Positions 8,150 to 16,682 of a DNA stretch of 64,000 nt are shown here, one piece after another. The notes below the pieces were generated by a model. The model was not told the DNA's origin. It made no database searches and saw only the letters and a list, made by a program, of their open reading frames with translations. Every line of letters starts with the position of its first letter. Position 1 is the stretch's first letter. The stretch spans positions 558,001 to 622,000 of the forward strand of contig NZ_PPEG02000003.1 in the NCBI RefSeq assembly GCF_002899945.2. The letters are read 5' to 3'. Position numbers and translations under genes: made by a program. Origin of the DNA: Chryseobacterium viscerum (lineage in GTDB: Bacteria > Bacteroidota > Bacteroidia > Flavobacteriales > Weeksellaceae).

Positions 8150-8180
8150 ACAAGGCACTTCAGGAAATGAAGTGCCTTGT
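8150..8180. terminator. Bidirectional terminator between DoxX and the GG-leader peptide gene
   Basis: The perfect 13-bp stem ACAAGGCACTTCA (8150-8162) and TGAAGTGCCTTGT (8168-8180) has a 5-nt loop, an A-run before it and T-rich sequence after. It can end the plus-strand DoxX transcript and the convergent minus-strand peptide transcript. Confidence 0.85.
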
Positions 8181-8186
8181 TTGTTC

Positions 8187-8336
8187 TTAATAATTGCAGT
8201 TAGGTAAGCACTCCCAAATCAGCTTTCCGTTTTCGTCTTTTACTCTGCAAGCCATATAGCCTGCATCACATAATGGTGCACTTCCTCCAATGATCGTTTT
8301 CAGATTGCTCTTTGATAATTTTTTTAAATTTTTCAT
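8187..8336 (-). CDS. Small double-glycine-leader peptide (bacteriocin-like)
   Basis: A 49-residue minus-strand gene encodes a leader MKNLKKLSKSNLKTIIGG followed by a core beginning SAPLCDAGYMAC. The leader has the lysine/leucine pattern and Gly-Gly end (residues 17-18) of peptides cleaved by C39-peptidase ABC exporters. The predicted 31-residue core holds four cysteines (23, 30, 43, 47) and acidic and basic residues, compatible with two disulfides. Such short GG peptides are common in Chryseobacterium genomes and labelled bacteriocin-like; their activity is mostly untested. No exporter, maturase or immunity gene is adjacent. The gene sits alone between a terminator and the divergent S9 peptidase. 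Confidence 0.75.
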   Translation of the reverse strand: MKNLKKLSKSNLKTIIGGSAPLCDAGYMACRVKDENGKLIWECLPNCNY

Positions 8337-8456
8337 ATTATTTCAATTGGTCAGATAAAAGTAATAAAAAAACAGAATACAACACTAAAAAGTGTCTTAT
8401 TTTTTTTAATTTTAAAGATCTTTTAAAATTCACTACATTAGTTGAAAATAAATTAT

Positions 8457-10859
8457 ATGAAGATAAAACTGACTATTTGCCTTCTGGCATTTCTCAATTT
8501 TTATGATGCACAGGAGAATATCACTTATCAGAAACCCTCTGCAGAAATCTTAAAACTGGCAGATTATCAAAGACCACCAAGTGTTTTGATGAACAGTAAA
8601 AAAGACTGGGTGGTGTTTACGTATCGTCCAACATATAAAACGCTGGAAGATCTTAGCCAGCAGGAAATGAAACTTGGTGGGCTTAGGATCAATCCGGTTA
8701 CCAATATTTCAAGCAGTACCACCTACTCAAATAATCTGAAGATCAGAAAGATCAATGATAAAAATGAGATTCAGGTAAAAAATCTGCCTTCCAATCCAAA
8801 AATTACCTATGTTTCGTTTTCACCGGATGAAAAGAAACTGGCTTTTACCAATACAACTGCTAAAGGAGTAGAACTCTGGGTAGTAGATATGGAAACCGCT
8901 TCTGCTAAGAAAATTACGGCTGATAATCTGAATGCCAATTTAGGAATGCCTTATGTTTGGTATAATGATTCTCAAAGCTTCCTGATCAGGGCAATTCCAC
9001 AAAACAGACCCGCTCTTATAGATGCAAGCAAAGATCTTCCAACAGGCCCGATTGTTTCAACAGCAGATGGTAAAGTTTCCCAGAACAGAACGTATCAGGA
9101 TCTTTTGAAAAATCCTCAGGACGAAAAAAACTTTGAGACTCTTACCGCTTCGGAAATTTATAATGTAGATTTTTCAGGAAATCTTAAGAAATTGAAAGAC
9201 CAGGATATGTATGCCGGCTTAAGTTTTTCTCCTGACGGAAATTATCTGATGGCTACAACAATCAAAAAGCCATTTTCCTATATCGTTCCTCTAAATAGGT
9301 TTCCTTCAACAACAGTAGTATATGATTCGAAAGGGAATGCTGTAAAAACAGTGAATGAAGTTCCTTTGAACGAAATCATGCCGAAAGGATTCTCATCGGT
9401 GAGAACCGGAAAAAGAGATATGGCATGGAGAAGTGATGCTCCTGCTACTCTTACCTTTGCTGAAGCTTTGGATGGAGGAGATCAGTCTAAAACAGCAGAC
9501 TACAGAGACGAGGTATTTACCTGGGAAGCTCCATTTACAGCAGCTCCGAAATCTTTCTTCAAAACAAAACAGAGATATGATGATGTCGTTTGGACAAATG
9601 ATCATTATGCCATTGTTTCAGAAGGCTGGTATGACACAAGAAATACAAAATCTTACCTGATAGATACCAATAATGGAGAATCTAAAATTTTCGATGATAG
9701 AAATTATCAGGATGTTTACAGTGATCCGGGAAATTTTAACACAACGAAAAACCAGTACGGGAAATATGTCATCGATATGAAAGGTGGAAAAGCCTACCTG
9801 ATTGGAAATGGATTTACCAAAGACGGACAGCATCCTTTTATCGATGAAATGGATGTGAAATCACTGAAAAAGAAAAGACTTTACACTTCTAATATAAAAA
9901 ATGGGAAGGAAGAAATCATAGATATCCTAAATGCTTCAAAGGGGGAAATTCTTACGACTCAACAGTCTCCAAGCCTTTATCCTAATTACTTCAAAAAGAA
10001 TATTAAATCCAATAAAGCAGAAGCTGTAACCAACTTTGCCAATCCTTTTGAAAGTATCAAAGACGTTTACAAAGAAGTAATTACATATAAGAGAAATGAT
10101 GGAGTTACCTTAACAGGAACGCTGTATCTTCCTGCCAATTACGATAGAAAAGCGAAAAAAGAGAAGCTTCCGTTATTAATTTGGGCTTATCCTACAGAAT
10201 ATAAAGATAAAAATACGGCAGGGCAGAACACTCAAAACCCGAACGATTTTACATTCCCATACTACGGATCTTTTGTGTACTGGACAACGAAAGGATATGC
10301 AGTTCTTGATGATGCCGCTTTCCCAATTATTGGAGAAGGAAAAACAGAACCTAACGATACATTTATCCCACAATTGGTAGCGAATGCTGCGGCTGCAATT
10401 GATGCAGTAGATCAACTGGGCTATATCGACAAAAAGAAAGTAGCTGTAGGGGGACATTCTTATGGGGCATTTATGACGGCAAACCTTTTGACACATTCTA
10501 ACCTTTTTGCATGTGGAATTGCCAGAAGTGGAGCTTATAACAGAACTTTGACTCCATTTGGGTTCCAGAGCGAGCAGAGAAACTATTGGGACATTCCGGA
10601 GATCTATAACAAGATGTCTCCATTCATGAATGCAGACAAAATGAAGACACCACTTCTTCTGATTCACGGGGATGCAGATAACAACCCTGGAACTTTCACT
10701 TTACAAACAGAAAGATACTTCCAGGCTTTGAAAAATCTGGGTGCTCCGGTAAAAATGGTTCTTCTTCCAAAAGAAGCCCACGGATACCAGGCTAAAGAAA
10801 ATATCTTACACCTTTTATGGGAACAGGATCAGTTCCTTGAAAAGTGTCTGAAGAAATAA
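8457..10859 (+). CDS. Secreted S9 (prolyl oligopeptidase family) peptidase
   Basis: The 800-residue protein has an N-terminal signal peptide (MKIKLTICLLAFLNFYDAQ), a beta-propeller-like region with WD40-style repeats (VSFSPDEKKLAF, GLSFSPDGNYLM), and a C-terminal alpha/beta-hydrolase domain. Ser668 in GGHSYGA, Asp741 in HGDADNN and His775 in EAHGY form the expected catalytic triad. S9 peptidases cleave short peptides; this one should act in the periplasm or outside. The ATG at 8457 is chosen because it starts directly at the signal peptide. A terminator follows the stop codon. It is not obviously linked to the neighbouring genes. Confidence 0.92.
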   Translation: MKIKLTICLLAFLNFYDAQENITYQKPSAEILKLADYQRPPSVLMNSKKDWVVFTYRPTYKTLEDLSQQEMKLGGLRINPVTNISSSTTYSNNLKIRKINDKNEIQVKNLPSNPKITYVSFSPDEKKLAFTNTTAKGVELWVVDMETASAKKITADNLNANLGMPYVWYNDSQSFLIRAIPQNRPALIDASKDLPTGPIVSTADGKVSQNRTYQDLLKNPQDEKNFETLTASEIYNVDFSGNLKKLKDQDMYAGLSFSPDGNYLMATTIKKPFSYIVPLNRFPSTTVVYDSKGNAVKTVNEVPLNEIMPKGFSSVRTGKRDMAWRSDAPATLTFAEALDGGDQSKTADYRDEVFTWEAPFTAAPKSFFKTKQRYDDVVWTNDHYAIVSEGWYDTRNTKSYLIDTNNGESKIFDDRNYQDVYSDPGNFNTTKNQYGKYVIDMKGGKAYLIGNGFTKDGQHPFIDEMDVKSLKKKRLYTSNIKNGKEEIIDILNASKGEILTTQQSPSLYPNYFKKNIKSNKAEAVTNFANPFESIKDVYKEVITYKRNDGVTLTGTLYLPANYDRKAKKEKLPLLIWAYPTEYKDKNTAGQNTQNPNDFTFPYYGSFVYWTTKGYAVLDDAAFPIIGEGKTEPNDTFIPQLVANAAAAIDAVDQLGYIDKKKVAVGGHSYGAFMTANLLTHSNLFACGIARSGAYNRTLTPFGFQSEQRNYWDIPEIYNKMSPFMNADKMKTPLLLIHGDADNNPGTFTLQTERYFQALKNLGAPVKMVLLPKEAHGYQAKENILHLLWEQDQFLEKCLKK

Positions 10860-10862
10860 AAT

Positions 10863-10902
10863 AAAAAAGAGACTGTTTATCACAAACAGTCTCTTTTTTT
10901 TT
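10863..10902 (+). terminator. Terminator of the S9 peptidase gene
   Basis: The perfect 10-bp stem GAGACTGTTT (10869-10878) and AAACAGTCTC (10884-10893), with a 5-nt loop, is preceded by A's and followed by a run of T's. Confidence 0.85.
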
Positions 10903-10994
10903 GATGAAAAATAGAATAAGGAAGTTAAGATATTATCTAAATATACTTGCTTAAAGCGAAGCTCATCTTAATGATCTTACCCTTTTAATCCTCC

Positions 10995-11687
10995 TTAATA
11001 AAGAAACTTCAGGATCTCATCAATATTTTTAAGCTCCATAAAATTCGGATGTTCCAGGTTAACATCATGCTGTTCATGGCTCCATGTGACGTGATAAGGA
11101 ATATGAGCTGCAGATCCACCGATTTCCAATACCGGCAAAATATCGGACTTTATAGAATTTCCAAGCATCAAAAAGTTCTCAGGCTGGCAGTCCAGATGTT
11201 TAAGGAGTTTTTTGTAGTCATTTTCTTTCTTATCACTCATGATCTCAATGTGATGGAAATAGTCCTGTAATCCTGAATTTTTCAGTTTGCGTTCCTGATC
11301 CAGAAGATCTCCTTTTGTGGCGACAACCAGTCTGTATTTTCCCTTTAAGGTTTCAAGAGTCTCTGTAACCCCATCCAACAATTCAATGGGCTTTTGAAGA
11401 AGGTTATGGCCAAGTTGGATCGCTTTGTTTACCAGTTCTAGGGACGCTGTATTGTTGGAAACTCTGCCGATGGTTTCAACCATACAAAGCATGAATCCTT
11501 TTACTCCGTAACCGTATAAATGAAGATTCTGCATTTCTGTTTTAAACAATTCCTGTGACACAGAATGCTGTGGCAGATAGTCTTCAAGCAATATACAGAA
11601 TTCTTTTTCTGCTTCCTGAAAATAAGGCTCATTGATCCAAAGCGTATCGTCTGCATCAAAGGCTATCGTTGTAATATGATTATTCAT
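10995..11687 (-). CDS. HAD-superfamily hydrolase
   Basis: The 230-residue protein contains HAD motif I DADDTLW with nucleophile Asp11 and Asp13, motif II VVATKGD and motif III/IV GNSIKSDI, separated by a helical cap of subtype I. It is a cytoplasmic phosphatase, of the phosphoglycolate phosphatase-like group, with unknown substrate. The ATG at 11687 starts the conserved MNNHITTIAFDADDT; an in-frame TTG 27 bp upstream is less likely. It is divergent from the Crp/Fnr regulator at 11764 with 76 bp between the starts and a palindrome in the gap, so the two may share regulation. Confidence 0.88.
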   Translation of the reverse strand: MNNHITTIAFDADDTLWINEPYFQEAEKEFCILLEDYLPQHSVSQELFKTEMQNLHLYGYGVKGFMLCMVETIGRVSNNTASLELVNKAIQLGHNLLQKPIELLDGVTETLETLKGKYRLVVATKGDLLDQERKLKNSGLQDYFHHIEIMSDKKENDYKKLLKHLDCQPENFLMLGNSIKSDILPVLEIGGSAAHIPYHVTWSHEQHDVNLEHPNFMELKNIDEILKFLY

Positions 11688-11741
11688 TTTTGTTTTGTAA
11701 TTTTCTGTCCTCAAAATTCAGAATAAAAAATAAATAAGCAA

Positions 11742-11755
11742 AGGACATTTGTCCT
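11742..11755. promoter_or_regulatory. Candidate operator for the adjacent Crp/Fnr regulator
   Basis: A perfect inverted repeat AGGACA-TT-TGTCCT lies in the 76-bp divergent gap, 8 bp before the Crp/Fnr ATG. Crp/Fnr dimers bind short dyads of this form, so it is a plausible autoregulatory site; its position would block transcription or translation of the regulator. Assignment is inference. Confidence 0.45.
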
Positions 11756-11763
11756 GGATTCAT

Positions 11764-12327
11764 ATGTTACGAACAAATCAGGCATTTTCAAGTTATTTTG
11801 AAGAACTTTATCATAAGCAGAAAGTTGGGGAAGAGATCATCGTAAAGTCTTTTTCCCAGGATGAAAATATATTGATACAAGATCAGCCGCTGTCAAAGGT
11901 TATGTTGATCAAAGAAGGAATAGCCAAATGTTATTTTACCGAAGAAAACGGAAAGGAATATATTGTTGAATTTCTTGGAAACGGTGAAATCCTTGGAGAA
12001 GTAGAATTGATTAAAAATATCAACTGTTTATGCGGGGTGAAAGCAGTATCTGAAGTAACCGTTTATGAAACGAATATTTCTTATTTTAAATCTTTGATTA
12101 AAAATGATCTTACCCTGAATCATTTATTACTGGATTCATTCGCAGAAAGGATTATCAATACTTCCAGCAGGGCATCCTATCAACAACTATATACAGTAGA
12201 ACATACTTTAACACAATTACTGAATATGCAGTCCAAGCAAGGCATTCAGATTTCTAAAGAGGACATGGCGGCCTATCTGGGAATTACAGTAAGAAGCTTG
12301 AATAGAATCTTAAAGGATTTGAAATAA
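11764..12327 (+). CDS. Crp/Fnr-family transcriptional regulator
   Basis: The 187-residue protein has an N-terminal cNMP-binding-like domain (DQPLSKVMLIKEGIAKCYF, GEILGEVELI) and a C-terminal winged helix ending ISKEDMAAYLGITVRSLNRIL. That helix-turn-helix matches HTH_Crp. No Fe-S-type cysteine cluster is apparent, so it is not a classical oxygen-sensing Fnr. The ATG at 11764 is preferred to an upstream in-frame TTG that overlaps the palindrome at 11742-11755. It is divergent from a HAD phosphatase and followed directly by a MITE-like element. Confidence 0.88.
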   Translation: MLRTNQAFSSYFEELYHKQKVGEEIIVKSFSQDENILIQDQPLSKVMLIKEGIAKCYFTEENGKEYIVEFLGNGEILGEVELIKNINCLCGVKAVSEVTVYETNISYFKSLIKNDLTLNHLLLDSFAERIINTSSRASYQQLYTVEHTLTQLLNMQSKQGIQISKEDMAAYLGITVRSLNRILKDLK

Positions 12328-12604
12328 CTTTGTTGGAAAATCGCAAAGGCGCAAAGTTTTTTCAATCCATATTTGAAATTTTTAAAGAGTAAGAAAATCG
12401 AAAATTTTCAGCAAATAAAAGGGAGATTAATTTTTCCTCGTTGATTGAGGAGATTTTGCAGATCTTTCTATTATAACCTGCAAAATTTACATAATCAGCG
12501 AGCAGTAAAAATTAGCAATATTCAATTTTATCGAAGATAAAATCTTTGCGTCTTAAAAAACATCAACTGTTTAAATCATTGCGCCTTCGCGATTTCCAAC
12601 AAAG
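12328..12604. repeat. MITE-like element with 26-27 bp terminal inverted repeats
   Basis: The left end begins CTTTGTTGGAAAATCGC (12328) and continues AAAGGCGCAA. The right end (12579-12604) is its reverse complement with about two differences (TTGCGCCTTCGCG then ATTTCCAACAAAG). The 277-bp element starts one base after the Crp/Fnr stop codon and holds no reading frame of note, only shorter inverted segments. That shape fits a non-autonomous miniature transposable element or a large REP-like repeat. No transposase is in the window to pair it with. Confidence 0.6.
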
Positions 12605-12724
12605 AAAGATTTTATTTTAATCCTATTTTTAGCTGAAGTATGATTGATCTTAGGGGTGTGTTTCTTTTTAATATTAAAATTTGATAAAATAATTAAATTT
12701 TAAAGGGGTGTTTTTAAAATTTAG

Positions 12725-12732
12725 TATTTTTG
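12725..12732 (+). promoter_or_regulatory. -7 box of the GNAT gene
   Basis: TATTTTTG matches TAnnTTTG and lies 27 bp before the ATG at 12760. Its position makes an in-frame TTG at 12730, inside the box, impossible as a start, which decides the gene start. Confidence 0.5.
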
Positions 12733-12759
12733 CATAAAATTAAGTTGAATATTATCTTC

Positions 12760-13263
12760 ATGGAAAAATTAAAATTCAGAAATGCTGAATTGGCTGATTT
12801 AAACAAAATCGTAGCCATCTATAATTCAACAATTGCTTCAAGAATGGTGACTGCAGATATGGAAGAAGTCTCTGTAGAAAGCAAACTAAAATGGTTTGAT
12901 GAACATAATCCTCAGACAAGACCACTTTGGGTTGTTGAAGATGACCAGGATCAAATCATTGGATGGGTAAGCTTCAGTTCATTCCATGAAAGAGCCGCAT
13001 ATAACGGTACAGTAGAGGTAAGTATTTATCTGGATGAAAATTGTAGAGGAAAAGGATACGGTAAAACCATTCTTCAATACTGTATTGATAATGCTGGAAA
13101 ATTTGGAGTAAAAAATCTGGTAGCACTTATTTTCCTTCATAATGAACCGAGTTTGAAACTTTTCAGAAACTTTGGTTTTGAAGATTGGGGAAGTCTTCCT
13201 AATGTAGCTGTTCTGGATGGTGTGGAAAGAAGTTTGAAGATTTTAGGAAAGAGGATAGATTGA
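12760..13263 (+). CDS. GNAT N-acetyltransferase (phosphinothricin acetyltransferase-like)
   Basis: The 167-residue GNAT-fold protein begins MEKLKFRNAELADLNKIVAI. It has the acetyl-CoA-binding motif A around VEVSIYLDENCRGKGYGKT (Q/RxxGxG/A form) and the motif B HNEPSLKLFRNFGFEDWG. The overall pattern, including ASRMVTADMEEVS, is that of the Pat/YncA group, which acetylates small amines such as methionine derivatives or phosphinothricin. The natural substrate is unknown. The ATG at 12760 is chosen because the promoter -7 box overlaps the only upstream in-frame alternative. Confidence 0.85.
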   Translation: MEKLKFRNAELADLNKIVAIYNSTIASRMVTADMEEVSVESKLKWFDEHNPQTRPLWVVEDDQDQIIGWVSFSSFHERAAYNGTVEVSIYLDENCRGKGYGKTILQYCIDNAGKFGVKNLVALIFLHNEPSLKLFRNFGFEDWGSLPNVAVLDGVERSLKILGKRID

Positions 13264-13385
13264 TTTATGCAACACTTATATGTTATGAAAATCTGCATAA
13301 TCCGTAAGATCTGCGAGAGAATATAAAAGAGGCTGGTTCAACCTTGAAGCATCTTTAATTTTTACTCTGTAGAGCTATTTTGTTC

Positions 13386-13874
13386 TCATTTCTGATAATA
13401 TATATTAATAATTTTATTCCTCCAATTTTGCATTTGTTTAATAATCTCCTCAAGATCTTTTTGGGGATTTAATGCAATAATCCCATTGTAGACAGGATAA
13501 TCATGAATATTTAAGTTGTAATGGTTTAAAGCTTTTTGCGGGAACTCCAGCTCGTTTTTTATATACTTTGCCAGGATGAAAATTAGTGAAATATTGGGTT
13601 CTGAGTAGTAGAGTTGAGAGTTGTCTTCTTCATCAAAAATTTTAAAATCCGTTAATATTGTTTCTAAATAGTGTTCAAAAGCTAAAATGGCTAGATTGTA
13701 TATTGATTCATGTTCATATTTTTCATTGATAGTTCCCCACCAATCAATACCTAGTTCTTCACATCTCAGATATGTCAGGGCATCGTTTAGCCCTTTGATA
13801 ATAATCTTCAGCCTTGATACAGCCATATCAAAACTGATTGAATGACTCCGAAGTTGTTCTGTACTTAATTCCAT
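13386..13874 (-). CDS. Hypothetical protein, 162 residues
   Basis: No family is recognised. The protein starts MELSTEQLRSHSISFDMAV, has no signal peptide or membrane helix, is rich in predicted helix, and has several Trp residues (GIDWWGT, MQNWRNK). It lies alone on the minus strand between the GNAT gene and the MATE gene, separated from the latter by a terminator, so it has its own promoter. Proteins of this size and look are sometimes polymorphic-toxin immunity proteins, but nothing nearby supports that. It is supported as a gene by its length and a clean ATG. Confidence 0.6.
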   Translation of the reverse strand: MELSTEQLRSHSISFDMAVSRLKIIIKGLNDALTYLRCEELGIDWWGTINEKYEHESIYNLAILAFEHYLETILTDFKIFDEEDNSQLYYSEPNISLIFILAKYIKNELEFPQKALNHYNLNIHDYPVYNGIIALNPQKDLEEIIKQMQNWRNKIINIYYQK

Positions 13875-13924
13875 CAGTTATTTTTTATTTTCATAGTTAC
13901 TAAATTAAAAGTAATAAAATTCAA

Positions 13925-13955
13925 TAAAAAACGCAGAGCTAAAAAACTCTGCGTC
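13925..13955 (-). terminator. Terminator of the MATE gene
   Basis: The stem ACGCAGAG (13931-13938) and CTCTGCGT (13947-13954) is flanked on its left by an A-run, which reads as a T-run in the minus-strand transcript. It ends the MATE transcript before the hypothetical gene. Confidence 0.8.
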
Positions 13956-13977
13956 AATATTTACTTATATTTTTATT

Positions 13978-15339
13978 TTATGAATTCTGCTTAATTCTTT
14001 TAGCAGACATATTCAAGAATCGTTTCACCAGGAAAACAGCCGATACTGTCAATCCTAATCCGAGTGCGATCCACATTCCAAATGCTCCCATTTCAAGGGT
14101 TACACATAAGAAATATCCTAAAGGAATGGTGATCACCCAATAAGCAATGAAAGTATAGATTGATGGGATTTTCACATCCTGTAATCCTCTCAGCATTCCT
14201 AAGGCCGTTACCTGTACTCCGTCAGAAAGCTGGAATAAAGCGGCGATAATCATTAGTTTTGAAGCCAAGGTAATCACTTCCACTTCTTCTTTTTTCGTAA
14301 AGAAAGTAGGGAGTATGTTTCTGCCCAAAATAAATACCAATCCACAGATACACATGAAGATAAAAGCAATTTTCAGGTTGTTGATTCCTACTTTTCTCAG
14401 TTCAACAAAGTTCTGCTCACCCAATTTTCTACCGATCATTACGGTAGAGGCAACACTGAACCCTACACATAAGTTGAAGGTAAAGGAAGCCATACTTAAA
14501 GCGATCTGGTGAGAAGCAATATCATGAGCAGAAATCAATCCGCAGATAAATGCTGCCCCGGCAAAAGCAGTTACTTCAAAAAACATTTGTAAAGCCGTAG
14601 GTAATCCCAGTCTTACCATTTTATCAAACATCTGTTTTGAAAAATCCTGAACTTTTAAAGAGAAATCTTTGATATAACGTCTTGTTCTTTCTTCTTTTAC
14701 CAAAACAAAATAAAGGAAAACCACCATGAAAATTCTGGAAATCAAGGTTGCCAGTGCGGATCCCTGTACCCCCATTGCCGGAATTCCCCAAAGTCCTTTG
14801 ATGAAAACATAGTTTAAGGCAATATTGATGATATTGGCAATAATAGTTGCCTTGGTAACGCCAATAGTATAAGATAGCCCTTCAGAAACTTCACGAAGGG
14901 TCTGAAACGCCATAATTGGGATCATACTGACCACCATGATACTTAGGAAGCTTACGGTGTCCGGAATGATCTTGGCAGGTTGTCCGGAGTGATTGAGGAG
15001 TGGCATACCCATCAGTAAAATGACCATCAGAATAACCCCAACAGACATATTGATGATAAATCCGTGGCTAAATACAGAATTGATGGTTGCATGATCTTCT
15101 TTTGAGTGTGCTTCCGAAACCAATGGAGGAATCGCGAATGAGAAGCCCAGTGCTAATACAAATATGGAGAAAAATACAGCATTCCCCAATGAAACGGATG
15201 CCAGTGCATCAGCACCCAAGAGTTGTCCGACAATAATATTATCGAATAAGTTTACCGAAACTTGCCCCACCTGAGTAAGCATTACAGGCAGAGCCAAAGT
15301 CAGGCATTCTTTCGTATAGTTTTTGTTTAAAAAGTTCAT
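13978..15339 (-). CDS. MATE-family multidrug efflux transporter
   Basis: This 453-residue inner-membrane protein has about 12 helices and two MatE halves (LALPVMLTQVGQVSVNLFDNIIVGQLLGA, then the second half from LGLPTALQMFFEVTAFAG). MATE proteins export cationic drugs and metabolites in exchange for Na+ or H+. The sequence is of the NorM-like branch. The gene stands as a single transcription unit, closed by a terminator, with another terminator just upstream belonging to no gene on its own strand but to the response-regulator transcript. Confidence 0.93.
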   Translation of the reverse strand: MNFLNKNYTKECLTLALPVMLTQVGQVSVNLFDNIIVGQLLGADALASVSLGNAVFFSIFVLALGFSFAIPPLVSEAHSKEDHATINSVFSHGFIINMSVGVILMVILLMGMPLLNHSGQPAKIIPDTVSFLSIMVVSMIPIMAFQTLREVSEGLSYTIGVTKATIIANIINIALNYVFIKGLWGIPAMGVQGSALATLISRIFMVVFLYFVLVKEERTRRYIKDFSLKVQDFSKQMFDKMVRLGLPTALQMFFEVTAFAGAAFICGLISAHDIASHQIALSMASFTFNLCVGFSVASTVMIGRKLGEQNFVELRKVGINNLKIAFIFMCICGLVFILGRNILPTFFTKKEEVEVITLASKLMIIAALFQLSDGVQVTALGMLRGLQDVKIPSIYTFIAYWVITIPLGYFLCVTLEMGAFGMWIALGLGLTVSAVFLVKRFLNMSAKRIKQNS

Positions 15340-15380
15340 AATATTTTAAGATTCATATAGTTTATAAATTAAATAGGGGC

Positions 15381-15416
15381 AAAAAAAAATTTGCAGTGAG
15401 TACACTGCAAATTTTT
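15381..15416. terminator. Bidirectional-looking terminator after the response regulator
   Basis: The perfect 12-bp stem AAATTTGCAGTG (15387-15398) and CACTGCAAATTT (15403-15414) has a 4-nt loop, A's on the left and T's on the right. The relevant transcript is the minus-strand response regulator ending at 15442. Confidence 0.8.
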
Positions 15417-15441
15417 ATAATATCGTAAATAATATCGTCTA

Positions 15442-16626
15442 TTATTTCCTTACAAAACTTGCAACGTCACTTTCAGAAACAGTGTTTCCACCAAGAATAA
15501 TTAACCTCTCAACGACATTTCTTAATTCTCTGATATTTCCAGTCCATGAAAGAACTTTTAAAGCGTCAATAGCTTTATCATCAAACTTTTTCATAGCAGT
15601 ACCATGTTCATCAGCAATCATACCTGAAAAATGGTCAACCAATAATTTGATATCTTCTTTTCTTTCATCCAATGGTGGAACATAGATTTCAATAACAGAA
15701 AGTCTGTGGTAAAGGTCTTCTCTGAATTTTCCTTCTTCAATTTCCTTCTGCATATTTTTATTCGTTGCTGCAATTACTCTTACATCAACTTTGATTTCTT
15801 TATCACTTCCCACAGGAGAAACTTTGCTTTCCTGAAGAGCTCTCAATACCTTTGCCTGAGCAATAAGGCTCATATCTCCAATCTCGTCAAGGAAGATCGT
15901 ACCACCGTTAGCCTGCTCAAATTTTCCTTGTTTATCTTTAATAGCACCCGTAAAAGATCCTTTTACGTGTCCGAAAAGTTCAGATTCAATAAGCTCAGAC
16001 GGAATTGCAGCACAGTTTACCTCTATCATCGGGCCTCTTGCACGCTCACTTTGATTGTGGATAGCATGAGCAACCAATTCTTTTCCGGCACCATTGGGTC
16101 CTGTGATCAGAACTCTGGCGTCAGACACGGCTACCTTTTCGATCATATCCTGGATCTTTTGAAGAGCAGGAGAGGTACCGATCATCTGGTATTTTTTGTT
16201 GACTTTCTTCTTTAAGGTTTTATTTTCGGTCTGAAGATTTTTGTTTTCTTTCTTCAAAGTTTCCTTAACCAATGCATTTTTCACACTCGTGATCAATCTG
16301 TTGATGTCAATTGGCTTGGAGATAAAATCGTATGCGCCCTCTTTCAAACAGGAAACAGCAGAATCAATATCTGCGTGGCCTGAGATCATGATAAAAGTAG
16401 TTTCTGGTTTTAATGCGAGACTTTGCTTCAAAAGCTCTGTTCCTGAAAGTTTAGGCATTTTGATATCAGAAATCACCAATGCGAAATCTTCTTTTTCTAC
16501 CTGTTTGTAACCTTCAAGGCCATCTTCTGCGATAACAAATTCATAATCGGTTAGTTCATCCGAAAGAATACTATGAAGTACTCCTGAGATTGCTTTTTCG
16601 TCTTCTACTATAAGGATTTTTTGCAT
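15442..16626 (-). CDS. NtrC-type sigma-54 response regulator lacking the DNA-binding domain
   Basis: The 394-residue protein has an N-terminal receiver (residues about 1-120, phosphoacceptor Asp54 in ISDIKMP), a coiled linker, and a sigma-54 AAA+ domain with Walker A GPNGAGKE, the loop GSFTGA in place of the commoner GAFTGA, and Walker B GGTIFLDEIGD. It ends shortly after the AAA+ C-subdomain (VVERLIILGGNTVSESDVA), so the Fis-type helix-turn-helix is absent. It may act from solution on sigma-54 promoters or through a partner. No histidine kinase is adjacent. The YggS gene is 56 bp upstream on the same strand. Confidence 0.9.
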   Translation of the reverse strand: MQKILIVEDEKAISGVLHSILSDELTDYEFVIAEDGLEGYKQVEKEDFALVISDIKMPKLSGTELLKQSLALKPETTFIMISGHADIDSAVSCLKEGAYDFISKPIDINRLITSVKNALVKETLKKENKNLQTENKTLKKKVNKKYQMIGTSPALQKIQDMIEKVAVSDARVLITGPNGAGKELVAHAIHNQSERARGPMIEVNCAAIPSELIESELFGHVKGSFTGAIKDKQGKFEQANGGTIFLDEIGDMSLIAQAKVLRALQESKVSPVGSDKEIKVDVRVIAATNKNMQKEIEEGKFREDLYHRLSVIEIYVPPLDERKEDIKLLVDHFSGMIADEHGTAMKKFDDKAIDALKVLSWTGNIRELRNVVERLIILGGNTVSESDVASFVRK

Positions 16627-16682
16627 AGTTGCAAATTTAAATTTTTTGTTTCAATTATTAGCAAAAACCATACCTAAATATT

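Noticed and set aside
10176..10667. 163-codon open frame antisense to the S9 peptidase catalytic domain
   Set aside because: The plus-strand gene has clear catalytic motifs and a terminator. The antisense frame has no start context, family likeness or promoter, and is rich in Cys and Ile as shadows often are.
15706..16215. 169-codon open frame antisense to the response regulator
   Set aside because: It lies wholly within the conserved AAA+ region of the real gene and has no recognisable domain.
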